64,000 nucleotides of DNA, taken from contig NZ_CP060295.1 in assembly GCF_014302995.1 (NCBI RefSeq), positions 6,687,501 to 6,751,500 on the forward strand, in the 5' to 3' direction. Positions within the stretch are counted from its first letter, which is position 1, and each line of letters begins with the position of its first letter. Under the pieces are notes generated by a model. That model ran no database searches. It was not told where the DNA came from and saw only the letters and a program-made list of their open reading frames with translations. Of this stretch, positions 8,478 to 17,095 are shown one piece after another. The stretch is from Variovorax sp. PAMC26660. GTDB taxonomy: Bacteria; Pseudomonadota; Gammaproteobacteria; Burkholderiales; Burkholderiaceae_C. Made by a program: the position numbers and the translations under genes.

Positions 8478-9169
8478 TGGTTTTTCTCCGTTTTTCTAAA
8501 TTTACTCGACATTGAGGTTTCAGTACGACACCATCAGTCGGGTCGTCGCTGGCTATCGAGTGCGAAGCGATGGCAGTTTTAGGGAGCAATCCGGGTGACA
8601 TGTGTGCCGGCGCAAGCGCCTGCCAGCAAACGAAAGTTTGGTGCTGTTGCTGATCATCGACAGAATGCCGAGCAGCCAATTTGCCATCGTTCGCGGTGCC
8701 TCGACTGCTTCGCCGACTAGTCGCCTGTCACTTCAATCTCTCTTACGCCATTGTTCGATGGATCCGATCCGCCTCAGCCCCCACCCCTTTTTCGCGCGCA
8801 AGCTCTCCGCCCCTACGACTTCAGCGATTGATCTGCGCTGAGCACCCATAGCGGCACAGTTTGCGATGATCAGATTCGCTCAACCTTCTTGCACCAAGCG
8901 CAAATCCCGAATAAGCATCACGCGATGCCCCATCAACTTGCCGGGGGAATTCACTCATTTCTCCACGCTCAATTCCCCTCATTTTTCGAGGAAAAATCTA
9001 TTTTCAACGCATTGATTTGAGTAAATTTTAACTAGGGCTCTTATGAGATAGGAAGCGGCCAGTCATTATTGCAATAGAACCTAGCTTGCTTTGCAACGAG
9101 CGTCAGCCTCTTCCATGCATGACCGTTAGCCATGCATTCCATCTCAACCCGAGCCTCAGGAATCCTCTT
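8478..9169. other. Divergent intergenic region, no gene recognised
   Basis: Short frames on both strands lack any recognisable content. An inverted repeat ATTTTTC-GAG-GAAAAAT at 8981-8997 and an AT-rich segment 8995-9045 are likely promoter or replication-control DNA for the Gp2-like gene that starts at 9170. Confidence 0.5.
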
Positions 9170-10408
9170 ATGGAACCATTTACTCTCTTCACCACCGAAA
9201 ACTCAACCACGCAGGACGATGCTGAACAATGCGCTTGGAGTCCACTTGACGAAGAAAACGAGAAAGGCCCTCTTTCTCGAAGAATGACGCGGTATGTCAA
9301 CATGTGCTGCGCACTGATCGAAAGCGCTGGGCGTATACAGTGTACGCAGCTCCCCCGCAATAGATTTGATATCAAATGGGGTCCAGCAATGAAGCCATTC
9401 GTGGAATTCCTGCGCCGCGAGCAAGCCACCTACATGACGGATGGTTATCCAATTTCATGGATAGACCATGCTCATGCGGAATTGTTGGTTCGCCACATAC
9501 ATGCCTCTAATCTCTTTGAGCAAGACCTTGAGTGGGATTTCGTCTGCATGGATTCGGACGTCGCAGCGCAGCAGATCAAGCTGCTCAATAACGTTGTCTA
9601 TGCGATTCGCTCCGAGGGGGGTAGCCTGGAGTTCAAGGAGAAGCTTCGTCGCCAAAAAGATCTGGTCGAGCAGCGCAACGGCTTGATCACGAAATTCCTG
9701 GGCACCCACTTTCTGAATCATCGCCGCATTCTGGTGCTGCGTGTGGACCTGGGATGGAACACACCAGCAGAGGGTACGTGGGATGCGCTTGAAGGATCTG
9801 TATCCTACGCAGAGGTTAGGGAAGCGCGTGAAGCGTTGATAGCGTATTTGCGCAAGCGATTTCCTAAAACCCTGGTGGGGTATGCATTACGCCTCGAATA
9901 CGGCCTGGACAAGGGGTTTCATTACCACCTGCTCGTGCTCTTGAAAGGCAGCAAGCACCGGCGCGACGAACTGCTCGCGCGAGAAATCGGCGAGTATTGG
10001 AAAGAGGTAATTACCGCGCAGCGAGGGCACTACTACAACTGCCACGTCAATAAGGAAAGCTACAGGCAACGGGGTCTGCTGGGCATCGGAATGATCCACC
10101 GCCGTGACCCGCTCGGCAGGAAGAATTTGGAACGCACCGCCTGCTACCTGCGCAAGCACGATCCTTTCATCAAAGCGCACATGCCGCAAGGCGATCTGAC
10201 GTTCTGGAGAAGCGAGATGCCGGAGAAAAACATTGTTCGCCGCGGTCGGCCGCCCAAGAAGCGGCCAGCGCTCTCGAAGCCGGGCAAGAAGCCAAACATT
10301 ACGCTGCGCCCTCGCCCGTCGAGCAAGGCCAAGACGAACAGTCGGCATAAGCCTCGACCTGTTCACCGCGACAGGATCATGAGGCTGGCCTCAGATCCTC
10401 TTGCTTGA
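9170..10408 (+). CDS. Inovirus Gp2 / YagK-YfjJ C-terminal family protein (HUH replication initiator-like)
   Basis: A 412-residue protein of the family that includes inovirus Gp2 and E. coli YfjJ/YagK; such proteins are rolling-circle-type replication initiators or their prophage derivatives. The ATG at 9170 is chosen because AGGA lies 9-12 bases upstream; a longer frame from TTG 9086 lacks a ribosome site. The core is VGYALRLEYG followed by KGFHYHLLVLLKG, whose H-Y-H is the metal-binding HUH motif, then a Tyr-rich segment (GHYYNCHVNKESY). The C-terminal 65 residues are Lys/Arg/Pro-rich (RRGRPPKKRPALSK), probably DNA binding. With the AlpA remnant and DUF3987 gene it reproduces the alpA-yfjI-yfjJ set of CP4-57-type elements. 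Confidence 0.82.
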   Translation: MEPFTLFTTENSTTQDDAEQCAWSPLDEENEKGPLSRRMTRYVNMCCALIESAGRIQCTQLPRNRFDIKWGPAMKPFVEFLRREQATYMTDGYPISWIDHAHAELLVRHIHASNLFEQDLEWDFVCMDSDVAAQQIKLLNNVVYAIRSEGGSLEFKEKLRRQKDLVEQRNGLITKFLGTHFLNHRRILVLRVDLGWNTPAEGTWDALEGSVSYAEVREAREALIAYLRKRFPKTLVGYALRLEYGLDKGFHYHLLVLLKGSKHRRDELLAREIGEYWKEVITAQRGHYYNCHVNKESYRQRGLLGIGMIHRRDPLGRKNLERTACYLRKHDPFIKAHMPQGDLTFWRSEMPEKNIVRRGRPPKKRPALSKPGKKPNITLRPRPSSKAKTNSRHKPRPVHRDRIMRLASDPLA

Positions 10409-10554
10409 GAGTCCCGATCACGTGCTCGAAGCCGCGTGGGCTCTTTTTTAGAATTTCATCTTCAGGTGGGGCCCAGGAAGCTCGTTGAAGTGCTCGACGG
10501 CCACGGGCTACCCTGATCGCGGCGCTAGTTGCCTGCGGCGTCCATAGACCAGAG

Positions 10555-13500
10555 GTGGTCAATAATGATCAGATGCGCAGGTGCCGCCGACAGCCCGAAG
10601 GAGGCTGCGAGCGCCCTGTTCCTTCGACACCTGAACCGCATTTCAACACTCGCATATCCGTGGCCAACGTAGATGGACGGGGCGTCCACCTGCCCGCCAA
10701 TGAAAAGGTGTGGGAGTCCTGGGTATCGCACGTCCTCGAATCCAAATTTGGAAGTCGAGCCAACGCGTACGGACGCCATGGACAAGCCCAGGACGGCATC
10801 GATTTCGTAGTCTATGACGGCGATGCGCGCGTGGGTATCCAGTGCAAGTTTGTCGCCCTCGGCAGTCGGTTGAACGTCGCCCAGGTCGCGGAAGACATCA
10901 AGGCCTCTCAAGCGATCGTTCCGCCAATCACCAAGTTCCTGCTCTATACATCGGCGCCAAGCGATGCCAAGACGACCAACGCGCTGGACGCCCTGCGCCC
11001 CGCCGTTGTAGCCCAAGGCAGATCCTTCGAATACGCGATGTGGCGCGACTTTGAAGAGGAAGTGCGGCGCTACAACCTCTTTGATCGACTGGATGGCACA
11101 GGCGGCGACACGCTTGCAAGCACCCCGACAAAAGAAGCGTTGCACGCGGTCTCCAAGCCGCCGAGCGAAGCCGGCGTCATCACTCAAGATGCCGTCACGA
11201 GCCGTGCCAGCACGGCCGCGACCTACCTGGTCATGCTGGACGAAGTCAAGCTGCACATGACCGACGGCGATATCGCTGGTGCCACAGCGCTGGTTGATCT
11301 GGTCCTCAAGCGCAAAGACGCGCTGCCTGACGCCGAGTTGGCGCGAGCATACGGCCAGAAGGCCGTGCTGGTGGGGCGGGCAGGCAACGCGCCAGAGGCG
11401 GCGCGACTGTGGCGCAAGGCCGCCGAAGCAGAGCCATCCGAGGACCTCCGACACGGCCGCTTGGCGCAAGCCTTGGTGTTCGAGGGGCGCCATGAAGAGG
11501 CATTGGCTGCAGCGATTCCCGGACTTGCACTTGACCCGCCCTCCACGCTGGCAGCGCTGGCAGCATTGATCAGCAGCCAACATCTTGGAAGACGGGCTGA
11601 AATTGATGCACGCCTGAGCCGGCGCCTCAAGTCCGATCGTGACGTGGGCTTGATCCGGGCGCATATGGCCGCGGTGGACGGCCAATTCGCGCTGGCCGAG
11701 GAAGCACTGGACGAAGTCGCCAGGGACAACCCGGATGATGCCGATGTGATGTCACTGCAAGCCGACTTGCTGATGCACGAGGCCATTGGCGATCCAAAGA
11801 GCCCTCGAAGCCGCCTCGTGTCAGGTCGCGAACGCCGTGCAGTGGAGGCCGCTCTATCGCTCTACCGCGCCTCTCTCGATAAACGCGACCCTGTACGCGA
11901 AAAAGGCGGCTGGCTTCCCTCTGCCCTGAACCTCGTGACCGCGTACAAGATGCTCGATCAGCACGAAGAGGCTGCCGACCTCGCCGCCCGCATCTTCGAC
12001 GTACTGGGCAACGTGGACGAGCACTTCGACAGGCTTATTCTTGCAATGGCGGAGGGTGGCCACGAGCAACGCGCACTGGATCTGTCAAAACCGAAGGGCT
12101 TTGGAAGCGTCATGCTGCAGCTGTCCCGAGCCAGCGCCTGGATGCACCTTGGAGACTTCGGCAAAGCCGAAGCAACGCTGGCGGCGGCGGAGTCGGCGGC
12201 AGAAGGCCACGAAGCCGATGATTTGCGCTGGATGCTACTGGCAGCGCGTTCAAAAACGCACCCGTCCGCCAGCCTCGAAACAATGGCGCGAGGCTACTAC
12301 GAGCAGGCACATGACAAACTGTCTGCATGTCGCCGCATCGCGGAAAACGCACGAAGCCTGGGTCACCCGGAGCTAGTCTTGCAGTATTCGCGTCAAGCCA
12401 TTGCTCTTTACCAGAAACGGGCTGCCCCCGACTTCTTGCTTTTCATCGCTGACGCCCACTTGACGCTCGGAGAAAAGGAGGAAGCACTCCGACTGTTGCT
12501 TCCGCACGTGAATCTGGATCAACCTCAGGGCGGGCTGCTGGAGGAGCGCGTGGCCTTCTGTTTGCTGCGACTGCATCGACTCGAATCGCTCGGCAAACTG
12601 CTGCTGGGATTGGATCCGAAAGCTTCCGACGCCCGACGCTTCGATGCCTACCGCATCGACTACCAACTCGCGCGTGGGGATCGTTCCGCCGCGCTGAGCG
12701 CAGTTCACCTCGCGCTGGCGCGCAGACCGGCGGAGCTCAAGCTCCAGATGATGGAGATCGTGTTGCTGCGCGAGAGTGGACAGGTTGCTGAGGCAGTGTC
12801 TCTACTTGATAACACGGCGTACCAGTCCCATGCATCGTTGGATGCTGTAAGCCTCTATACGAGGGAGGCACGTGCACTGGGTCGAGAATCGATGGCCGAC
12901 GATCTGGCATATCGCTGGATCCGTGAACACGGCGATGTCCCGGAGAACGCCGCATGGTTCCTCTCCTACGTACTGCTCGACAAGAAGGAGCGCCCAGTTC
13001 CTCTTGGGCTTTCGGCGGTCGAACGTCAGTGCGGTGTCTGCCTCAAGGCGACCGCCGGAGACCACCAATCGCATTGGATCGTGATCGACGAACGGTTTCC
13101 TGAAGACGTCGCGAGCGGCTGGTTCACGCCACATTCCGATCGAATCTCAGCGCTACTCGGCCAGCCGCGCAAGGCGAGGATCGAATTCAATGCCTTCCCC
13201 GGCGGACCGTTCAAAATTGAGTCGATTGTGGGTGTGCTTGTTGGTGCCTTTCAGCTCATCCAACGCCGCTATGGCAGCCAGCTTCCCATGGTGGATTCCT
13301 TACGCAGCTTTTCCGTGAAAGGGAAAGGCGGCGAATATGACTTCTCCGCACTCTTCAAGATGCTGGACGATAGCAAGCGAGCATCGGATGCAGCCCTGTC
13401 CTTCTACGCGGATACCTTGATCCCTATCGGGGTACTGGCCCATGCGATGCATCGGCATCCGATTGACGTCTGGGCGAAGTTGGTCGGGACGCATCGGCGT

Positions 13501-14565
13501 GTCAAGGCCATGTCGGCTGGCGCCGAGTCGGCGGCGAGGTTCTCCCAACGTCTTCAAGGGTCACTCGACATTGTTCTTGACCCCTTGGCGCTTGTGAGCT
13601 GGGATGCGTTCGGACTGCTTCCTTCCGCCTTGAAGTCCACACGCGCTATTTCGATGACCGTGTCCGCTGTGGATCTCATTCGCAGCAAGCAGTTGATTCT
13701 CGCGAAAAATCAAGGCAAGACGCAGACACTCCTGGGCGCAAGCACGCAAAACGGGTTCTATGAAAGAACTGAGATCACACCGGAGATAAACGCGAAGGAG
13801 ATCGAGCGTTTCGATCGGATCATGAGATGGGTGGACGACCATGTCCAGGTGGTCCCAGCGCCGGCCAGCGGCCTGCAGGAAGAAGTGTATGCAGACATGC
13901 GCATCGATTGGCCCCACTACATCGCTGACGGAATGCAGTTGGCAGCATTTCAGAATCGAGTCCTGGTTGCCGACGACATTGCGCTTGAAGCGCTGGCCGC
14001 GACCTCGGGGGCCTTACAGGTGCCTACCACCGCGCTTTTCCGAGAGGCAGCAGTCAAGGGGCGGATCACGGCCATCGAGCACGCGCAGGTCTTGCGAGCG
14101 TTTGCAACGGCGAACTATGAATTCATCTCCTTCAATGCACAGGACCTCATGACCCTCACGGACGTGGAGGCGACGTCCGTCACTCCTGGGGTGCTCGAGA
14201 TGATTCGCTACCTGCGAATTCCGTTGCTGGACCTGCCAAGTGGGCTCCGAGTAATGGCTGAATATCTGCAGCGATTGGCTGAATGCAGGGTGGCCGTCGG
14301 CGTTCTGTCCGCCGTACTTGTGACGGCCTTGTCGTCACTGAGTCGGCACGCGACACATGAGCTTCGGTTGGTGTACGGCACGTTTTTTCGATTTGTACGG
14401 CGTAGCCTTCCCAGCCCGTATTCAGAACAATCAGCACTAGCTATGGATGCTTGGCGCAAAAGCCATTTGCGATCGCTCCAGGATGTCGGCCTACGCAAAG
14501 CTCCGCTACGGCTCCGAGCCGAGCAACCGAAAACTGCGTGGCCGCAACGCAAGCGAGGCCGATAG
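10555..14565 (+). CDS. Giant multidomain conflict protein: REase-like + TPR array + GreA/B-C-like + PIN-like
   Basis: 1336 residues if the GTG at 10555 is used; an ATG at 10573 (residue 7) is equally possible and no ribosome site decides. Residues about 45-170 form a restriction-endonuclease-like fold: helix WESWVSHVLESKFG, then GIDFVVYDGDARVGIQCKFV with Asp83 and Gln96-x-Lys98 as the D...QxK active site. About 230-790 is a long run of TPR/SEL-like helix pairs (AARLWRKAAEAEPSED, EEALRLLLPHV). About 830-900 has ISALLGQPRKARIEFNAF then GGPFKIESIV, resembling the C-terminal domain of GreA/GreB. About 1000-1250 is PIN-like with scattered acidic residues (DIVLDPLALV, LVADDIALEAL). This order fits the computationally described TPR-GreAB-C-PIN conflict class, here with an extra N-terminal nuclease. 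Two nuclease domains plus a TPR sensor suggest abortive defence; that role is inferred. Confidence 0.7.
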   Translation: MVNNDQMRRCRRQPEGGCERPVPSTPEPHFNTRISVANVDGRGVHLPANEKVWESWVSHVLESKFGSRANAYGRHGQAQDGIDFVVYDGDARVGIQCKFVALGSRLNVAQVAEDIKASQAIVPPITKFLLYTSAPSDAKTTNALDALRPAVVAQGRSFEYAMWRDFEEEVRRYNLFDRLDGTGGDTLASTPTKEALHAVSKPPSEAGVITQDAVTSRASTAATYLVMLDEVKLHMTDGDIAGATALVDLVLKRKDALPDAELARAYGQKAVLVGRAGNAPEAARLWRKAAEAEPSEDLRHGRLAQALVFEGRHEEALAAAIPGLALDPPSTLAALAALISSQHLGRRAEIDARLSRRLKSDRDVGLIRAHMAAVDGQFALAEEALDEVARDNPDDADVMSLQADLLMHEAIGDPKSPRSRLVSGRERRAVEAALSLYRASLDKRDPVREKGGWLPSALNLVTAYKMLDQHEEAADLAARIFDVLGNVDEHFDRLILAMAEGGHEQRALDLSKPKGFGSVMLQLSRASAWMHLGDFGKAEATLAAAESAAEGHEADDLRWMLLAARSKTHPSASLETMARGYYEQAHDKLSACRRIAENARSLGHPELVLQYSRQAIALYQKRAAPDFLLFIADAHLTLGEKEEALRLLLPHVNLDQPQGGLLEERVAFCLLRLHRLESLGKLLLGLDPKASDARRFDAYRIDYQLARGDRSAALSAVHLALARRPAELKLQMMEIVLLRESGQVAEAVSLLDNTAYQSHASLDAVSLYTREARALGRESMADDLAYRWIREHGDVPENAAWFLSYVLLDKKERPVPLGLSAVERQCGVCLKATAGDHQSHWIVIDERFPEDVASGWFTPHSDRISALLGQPRKARIEFNAFPGGPFKIESIVGVLVGAFQLIQRRYGSQLPMVDSLRSFSVKGKGGEYDFSALFKMLDDSKRASDAALSFYADTLIPIGVLAHAMHRHPIDVWAKLVGTHRRVKAMSAGAESAARFSQRLQGSLDIVLDPLALVSWDAFGLLPSALKSTRAISMTVSAVDLIRSKQLILAKNQGKTQTLLGASTQNGFYERTEITPEINAKEIERFDRIMRWVDDHVQVVPAPASGLQEEVYADMRIDWPHYIADGMQLAAFQNRVLVADDIALEALAATSGALQVPTTALFREAAVKGRITAIEHAQVLRAFATANYEFISFNAQDLMTLTDVEATSVTPGVLEMIRYLRIPLLDLPSGLRVMAEYLQRLAECRVAVGVLSAVLVTALSSLSRHATHELRLVYGTFFRFVRRSLPSPYSEQSALAMDAWRKSHLRSLQDVGLRKAPLRLRAEQPKTAWPQRKRGR

Positions 14566-14646
14566 TCCCGCTTTCGACGAAAGAAGCCCGTGTGAATGCT
14601 CTTGGCTGAAGCGTCCACGCCTGCCGTTCAACTCTTTAGGAGTTGA

Positions 14647-15342
14647 TCACGGCTGCCGTGTTGCGACGTACTCCATGTTGTTGCCACGTAGATCTTTTCC
14701 GGCCGTACGCAGGCCTGTTTCCGTCAACTCGACAATCGAGTATTCCTGTGATCCTCCACGAGGCGTCAGGTCTTCCAGGCGATAGCGTGGTGGTGGCGGC
14801 ATTCCGACTGTCGGCGCAAGGGCCGTCACGCGATCAATGTCTAGGTCCGGTTGGCCGGTCTGACGCACCACGGTCTTGAGCGACTTCAGATCGATCGACG
14901 TGATCGAAACACTTTTGCCCGCCGCACGCCACGTGCCGGTTTCAGAAACCGTCCAGACAACTGTTTTGCTTGGCGTTGACTCCCCATGAATGCGCATGAT
15001 GCATTCCCCACTGAAGTTGTAGGCGCCATTCTGCTGAAATCGTGTGTAGCCGGTGGCAATAATCTCCCCCTCCGGCAGCACATACCGCGCCACGCCTTTC
15101 CATCGGCCCACCAAGGCTTCTGGGAAGGTTTGCGACTTCTCGCCTTCTGCTTCACTGCCAGCCGCCTTGTTGGGCGCCTGGTTGACTATCGTGACGTTGT
15201 TCAGCCGATTTCCATTTCCAATCGCAACTGTTCCACTTTGCTGGATTGACGCAGCCTTCTCGGACGCGGGCGCTTGAGTGAAATAGGTAACGATGGCGCC
15301 AAGAAGGCCGAGGATCGCAGTGGCAATGGTTGATTTCTTCAA
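14647..15342 (-). CDS. Hypothetical membrane-anchored or exported protein
   Basis: 231 residues, not recognised. The N-terminus MKKSTIATAILGLLGAIVTYF is a single hydrophobic anchor or uncleaved signal. A short Gly/Asn-rich linker (SGTVAIGNGNRLNNVTIV) precedes a soluble domain of about 140 residues rich in beta strands: VGRWKGVARYVLPEG, YNFSGECIMRI, WTVSETGTWRA. The W-x-G...TGTW spacing recalls lipocalin-like or copper-resistance NlpE-type barrels, but I would not assign it. It is convergent with the large conflict protein and ends 81 bases after its stop, so it could be island cargo; nothing links the two functionally. Confidence 0.6.
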   Translation of the reverse strand: MKKSTIATAILGLLGAIVTYFTQAPASEKAASIQQSGTVAIGNGNRLNNVTIVNQAPNKAAGSEAEGEKSQTFPEALVGRWKGVARYVLPEGEIIATGYTRFQQNGAYNFSGECIMRIHGESTPSKTVVWTVSETGTWRAAGKSVSITSIDLKSLKTVVRQTGQPDLDIDRVTALAPTVGMPPPPRYRLEDLTPRGGSQEYSIVELTETGLRTAGKDLRGNNMEYVATRQP

Positions 15343-15725
15343 GGATCAGATTCCGCTGTGATTCGATTTCTAAGACGCGCTGCCGAGGTTTGGGACTGAA
15401 CCATTGAATCGTACGTCCAAGAACGCACCCGGAAGCTTAGCGAATCGTCCGCGAAGGAAGATTTCACGACCTTCGGCAACACGTGCCTGTGCGATGCACC
15501 TAGTCACGGATTGCGGGATCTCTGGACCTGCACTTGTGCTGACGAGCAGGATCCGCGCTGTCAAAACGACGATGGAACATGTGCCGACGCGCGCAGACCT
15601 ATGCGAGCGCTTGCGCACAAAAAATAACGCGATGACAGATGGGATGGCACAAGCCGCTGCTCGTGCCTTTCATCTTCTCCATCCCCTTGGTGCTCCGGCT
15701 GCACCACCCCTTAAAAAGGTCACCC
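15343..15725. other. Intergenic, possible short minus-strand frame
   Basis: The only frame worth noting is minus strand 15370-15618 (82 codons; ILLVSTSAGPEIPQ near its middle), which has a basic, hydrophobic N-terminus but no clear ribosome site and no recognised family. I do not call it a gene. Confidence 0.35.
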
Positions 15726-16166
15726 ATGCATTCCATCAACAGTGCCCCAACAATCGACGAAGTCTGGACAGCACGCGCCATTCGCTACAGCCAGCGTGAA
15801 CTCGTCGGAGCACAGGAGGGGGCGATCACTCAGAGCCCTCTCCTAAACGCGATGCGGCACGCCAGAGCGTGGGAAGAGCTGGGAAAGAGCATCGTGCACA
15901 GCGATAACTGCTTCTACGACAAGTGGTCCGAACGCCTTCCCCGAGGAAAAGTCCAAGCCTCGGACGCTGAGTCTTGGCTCCTGCGCCCGATACTCGGCGA
16001 GGATCTTCTCAACATCGATACGTGGTCCTTCCTGTACTCCCTGTACATGAACTCGGTCAGCGGCGGTCGCAACGGCAGCTTCACGATCAGGAATCGCTTG
16101 TGCTGCTTGCACGACTCAAGCTTCGTGAGAGCTGCTTCTTCGAGGCCAAGGTGGGCACGCAGGTAG
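15726..16166 (+). CDS. Hypothetical protein
   Basis: 146 codons from the ATG at 15726, which has AAAGG 9-13 bases upstream. The composition is soluble, with aromatic residues in TWSFLYSLYMNSVSG, and the tail after TIRNR looks out of register (RCCLHDSSFVRAASSRP), as if the natural C-terminus had been lost. It converges on the receiver-acetyltransferase gene, leaving one base between stops. No family recognised; existence moderately likely from the ribosome site and codon use. Confidence 0.4.
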   Translation: MHSINSAPTIDEVWTARAIRYSQRELVGAQEGAITQSPLLNAMRHARAWEELGKSIVHSDNCFYDKWSERLPRGKVQASDAESWLLRPILGEDLLNIDTWSFLYSLYMNSVSGGRNGSFTIRNRLCCLHDSSFVRAASSRPRWARR

Positions 16167-16167
16167 G

Positions 16168-17091
16168 TCAAAGCCGGCAGCTGACGCGCTCCACACCTCG
16201 GTCGGGGGGCTCGTCGAAACCGGGTTCCAGCCCATGCTTTCGCATGAAGGCCAGCATGCGCAGGTTGGCGTCGAGCACATCGCCGTAGAGGTGGCGCAAG
16301 CCTGCGTCGCGGGCACCTGTCATGAGGGTGGACATCAGCCGGCCTGCCACGCCGCAGCCCTGCCAGCCATCCAGCACGCTCAGGGCCAGCTCGGCGCTGC
16401 CGCGTTCGAGGTCCACGACGAACCAGCCTGCTTCGCCGATGATTTCCTCTCCGTCAGTACCCCAGATGCAGGCCACCCAGGCCGCATGCCGAATGCCATC
16501 GGCGTTGACCAGGTAGGCCACCAGCTTCGGCGAGGCGCCGCTCACGCCGCCATGGAAACGGTTTCGCCGCGATGGCACCGACCATCCAGGCAGACTCGGC
16601 AGCTGCGCAGGCAAAAAGCCTTGCTGGATCTTCTGGCCGATCTGCAATTCGCGGGACAGCGCCTGCAGCAACTGGCTTTTGTGATCCTGCAGGCGCTTCT
16701 TGGCCAGCGACGATTCGATGCGCGCATGCAGTACCACGGGGTTGAAGGGCTTGGGCAGGTAGTCGTCTGCCCCCAGCTCGAGACAACGCACCACGCTTTC
16801 GCTTTCGTCAATGGCCGAGACCATCACCACGGGCAGTTGTGCCAACTGGGGGTCGGCGCGGATGCATCGCAGGGTTTCGTAGCCATCCATCTCGGGCATG
16901 GTGATGTCCAGCAGCACCAGGTCCCAGTCCTGCTGGTGCAACTTGTCGAGCGCATCGCGGCCATTCACGGCGACGCCGGCTTCATGGCCCAGACGTCGAA
17001 TGCGCCGCACCAGCAGGTCGCGATTGATCTCGAGGTCGTCGACCACCAGGATGTGCATCGGGCGCTCTGGCGGCTGCGTTGGCATCGGCAT
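16168..17091 (-). CDS. Response regulator receiver fused to GNAT acetyltransferase (PP2C domain replaced)
   Basis: About 307 residues from ATG 17091. The first 130 are a complete receiver domain: ILVVDDLEINRD with the acidic pair, LVLLDITMPEMDG with the phospho-acceptor Asp, MVSAIDE, and YLPKPF with the conserved Lys. Then LLQALSRELQIGQKIQQGFLP begins the linker that in RsbU/HsbR-type regulators leads into a SpoIIE/PP2C phosphatase. Instead, after LPSLPGW (around 16580), the sequence becomes RFHGGVSGASPKLVAYL..., followed by a complete GNAT core: EIIGEAGWFVVD, ELALSVLDGWQGCGVAGRL (acetyl-CoA loop) and the DVLDANLRMLAFMRKHGL end. It lies last in an operon with an RsbW-like kinase and a STAS protein, where a PP2C phosphatase is expected. 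Chimera by deletion is the best explanation. Confidence 0.85.
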   Translation of the reverse strand: MPMPTQPPERPMHILVVDDLEINRDLLVRRIRRLGHEAGVAVNGRDALDKLHQQDWDLVLLDITMPEMDGYETLRCIRADPQLAQLPVVMVSAIDESESVVRCLELGADDYLPKPFNPVVLHARIESSLAKKRLQDHKSQLLQALSRELQIGQKIQQGFLPAQLPSLPGWSVPSRRNRFHGGVSGASPKLVAYLVNADGIRHAAWVACIWGTDGEEIIGEAGWFVVDLERGSAELALSVLDGWQGCGVAGRLMSTLMTGARDAGLRHLYGDVLDANLRMLAFMRKHGLEPGFDEPPDRGVERVSCRL

Positions 17092-17095
17092 CGAC

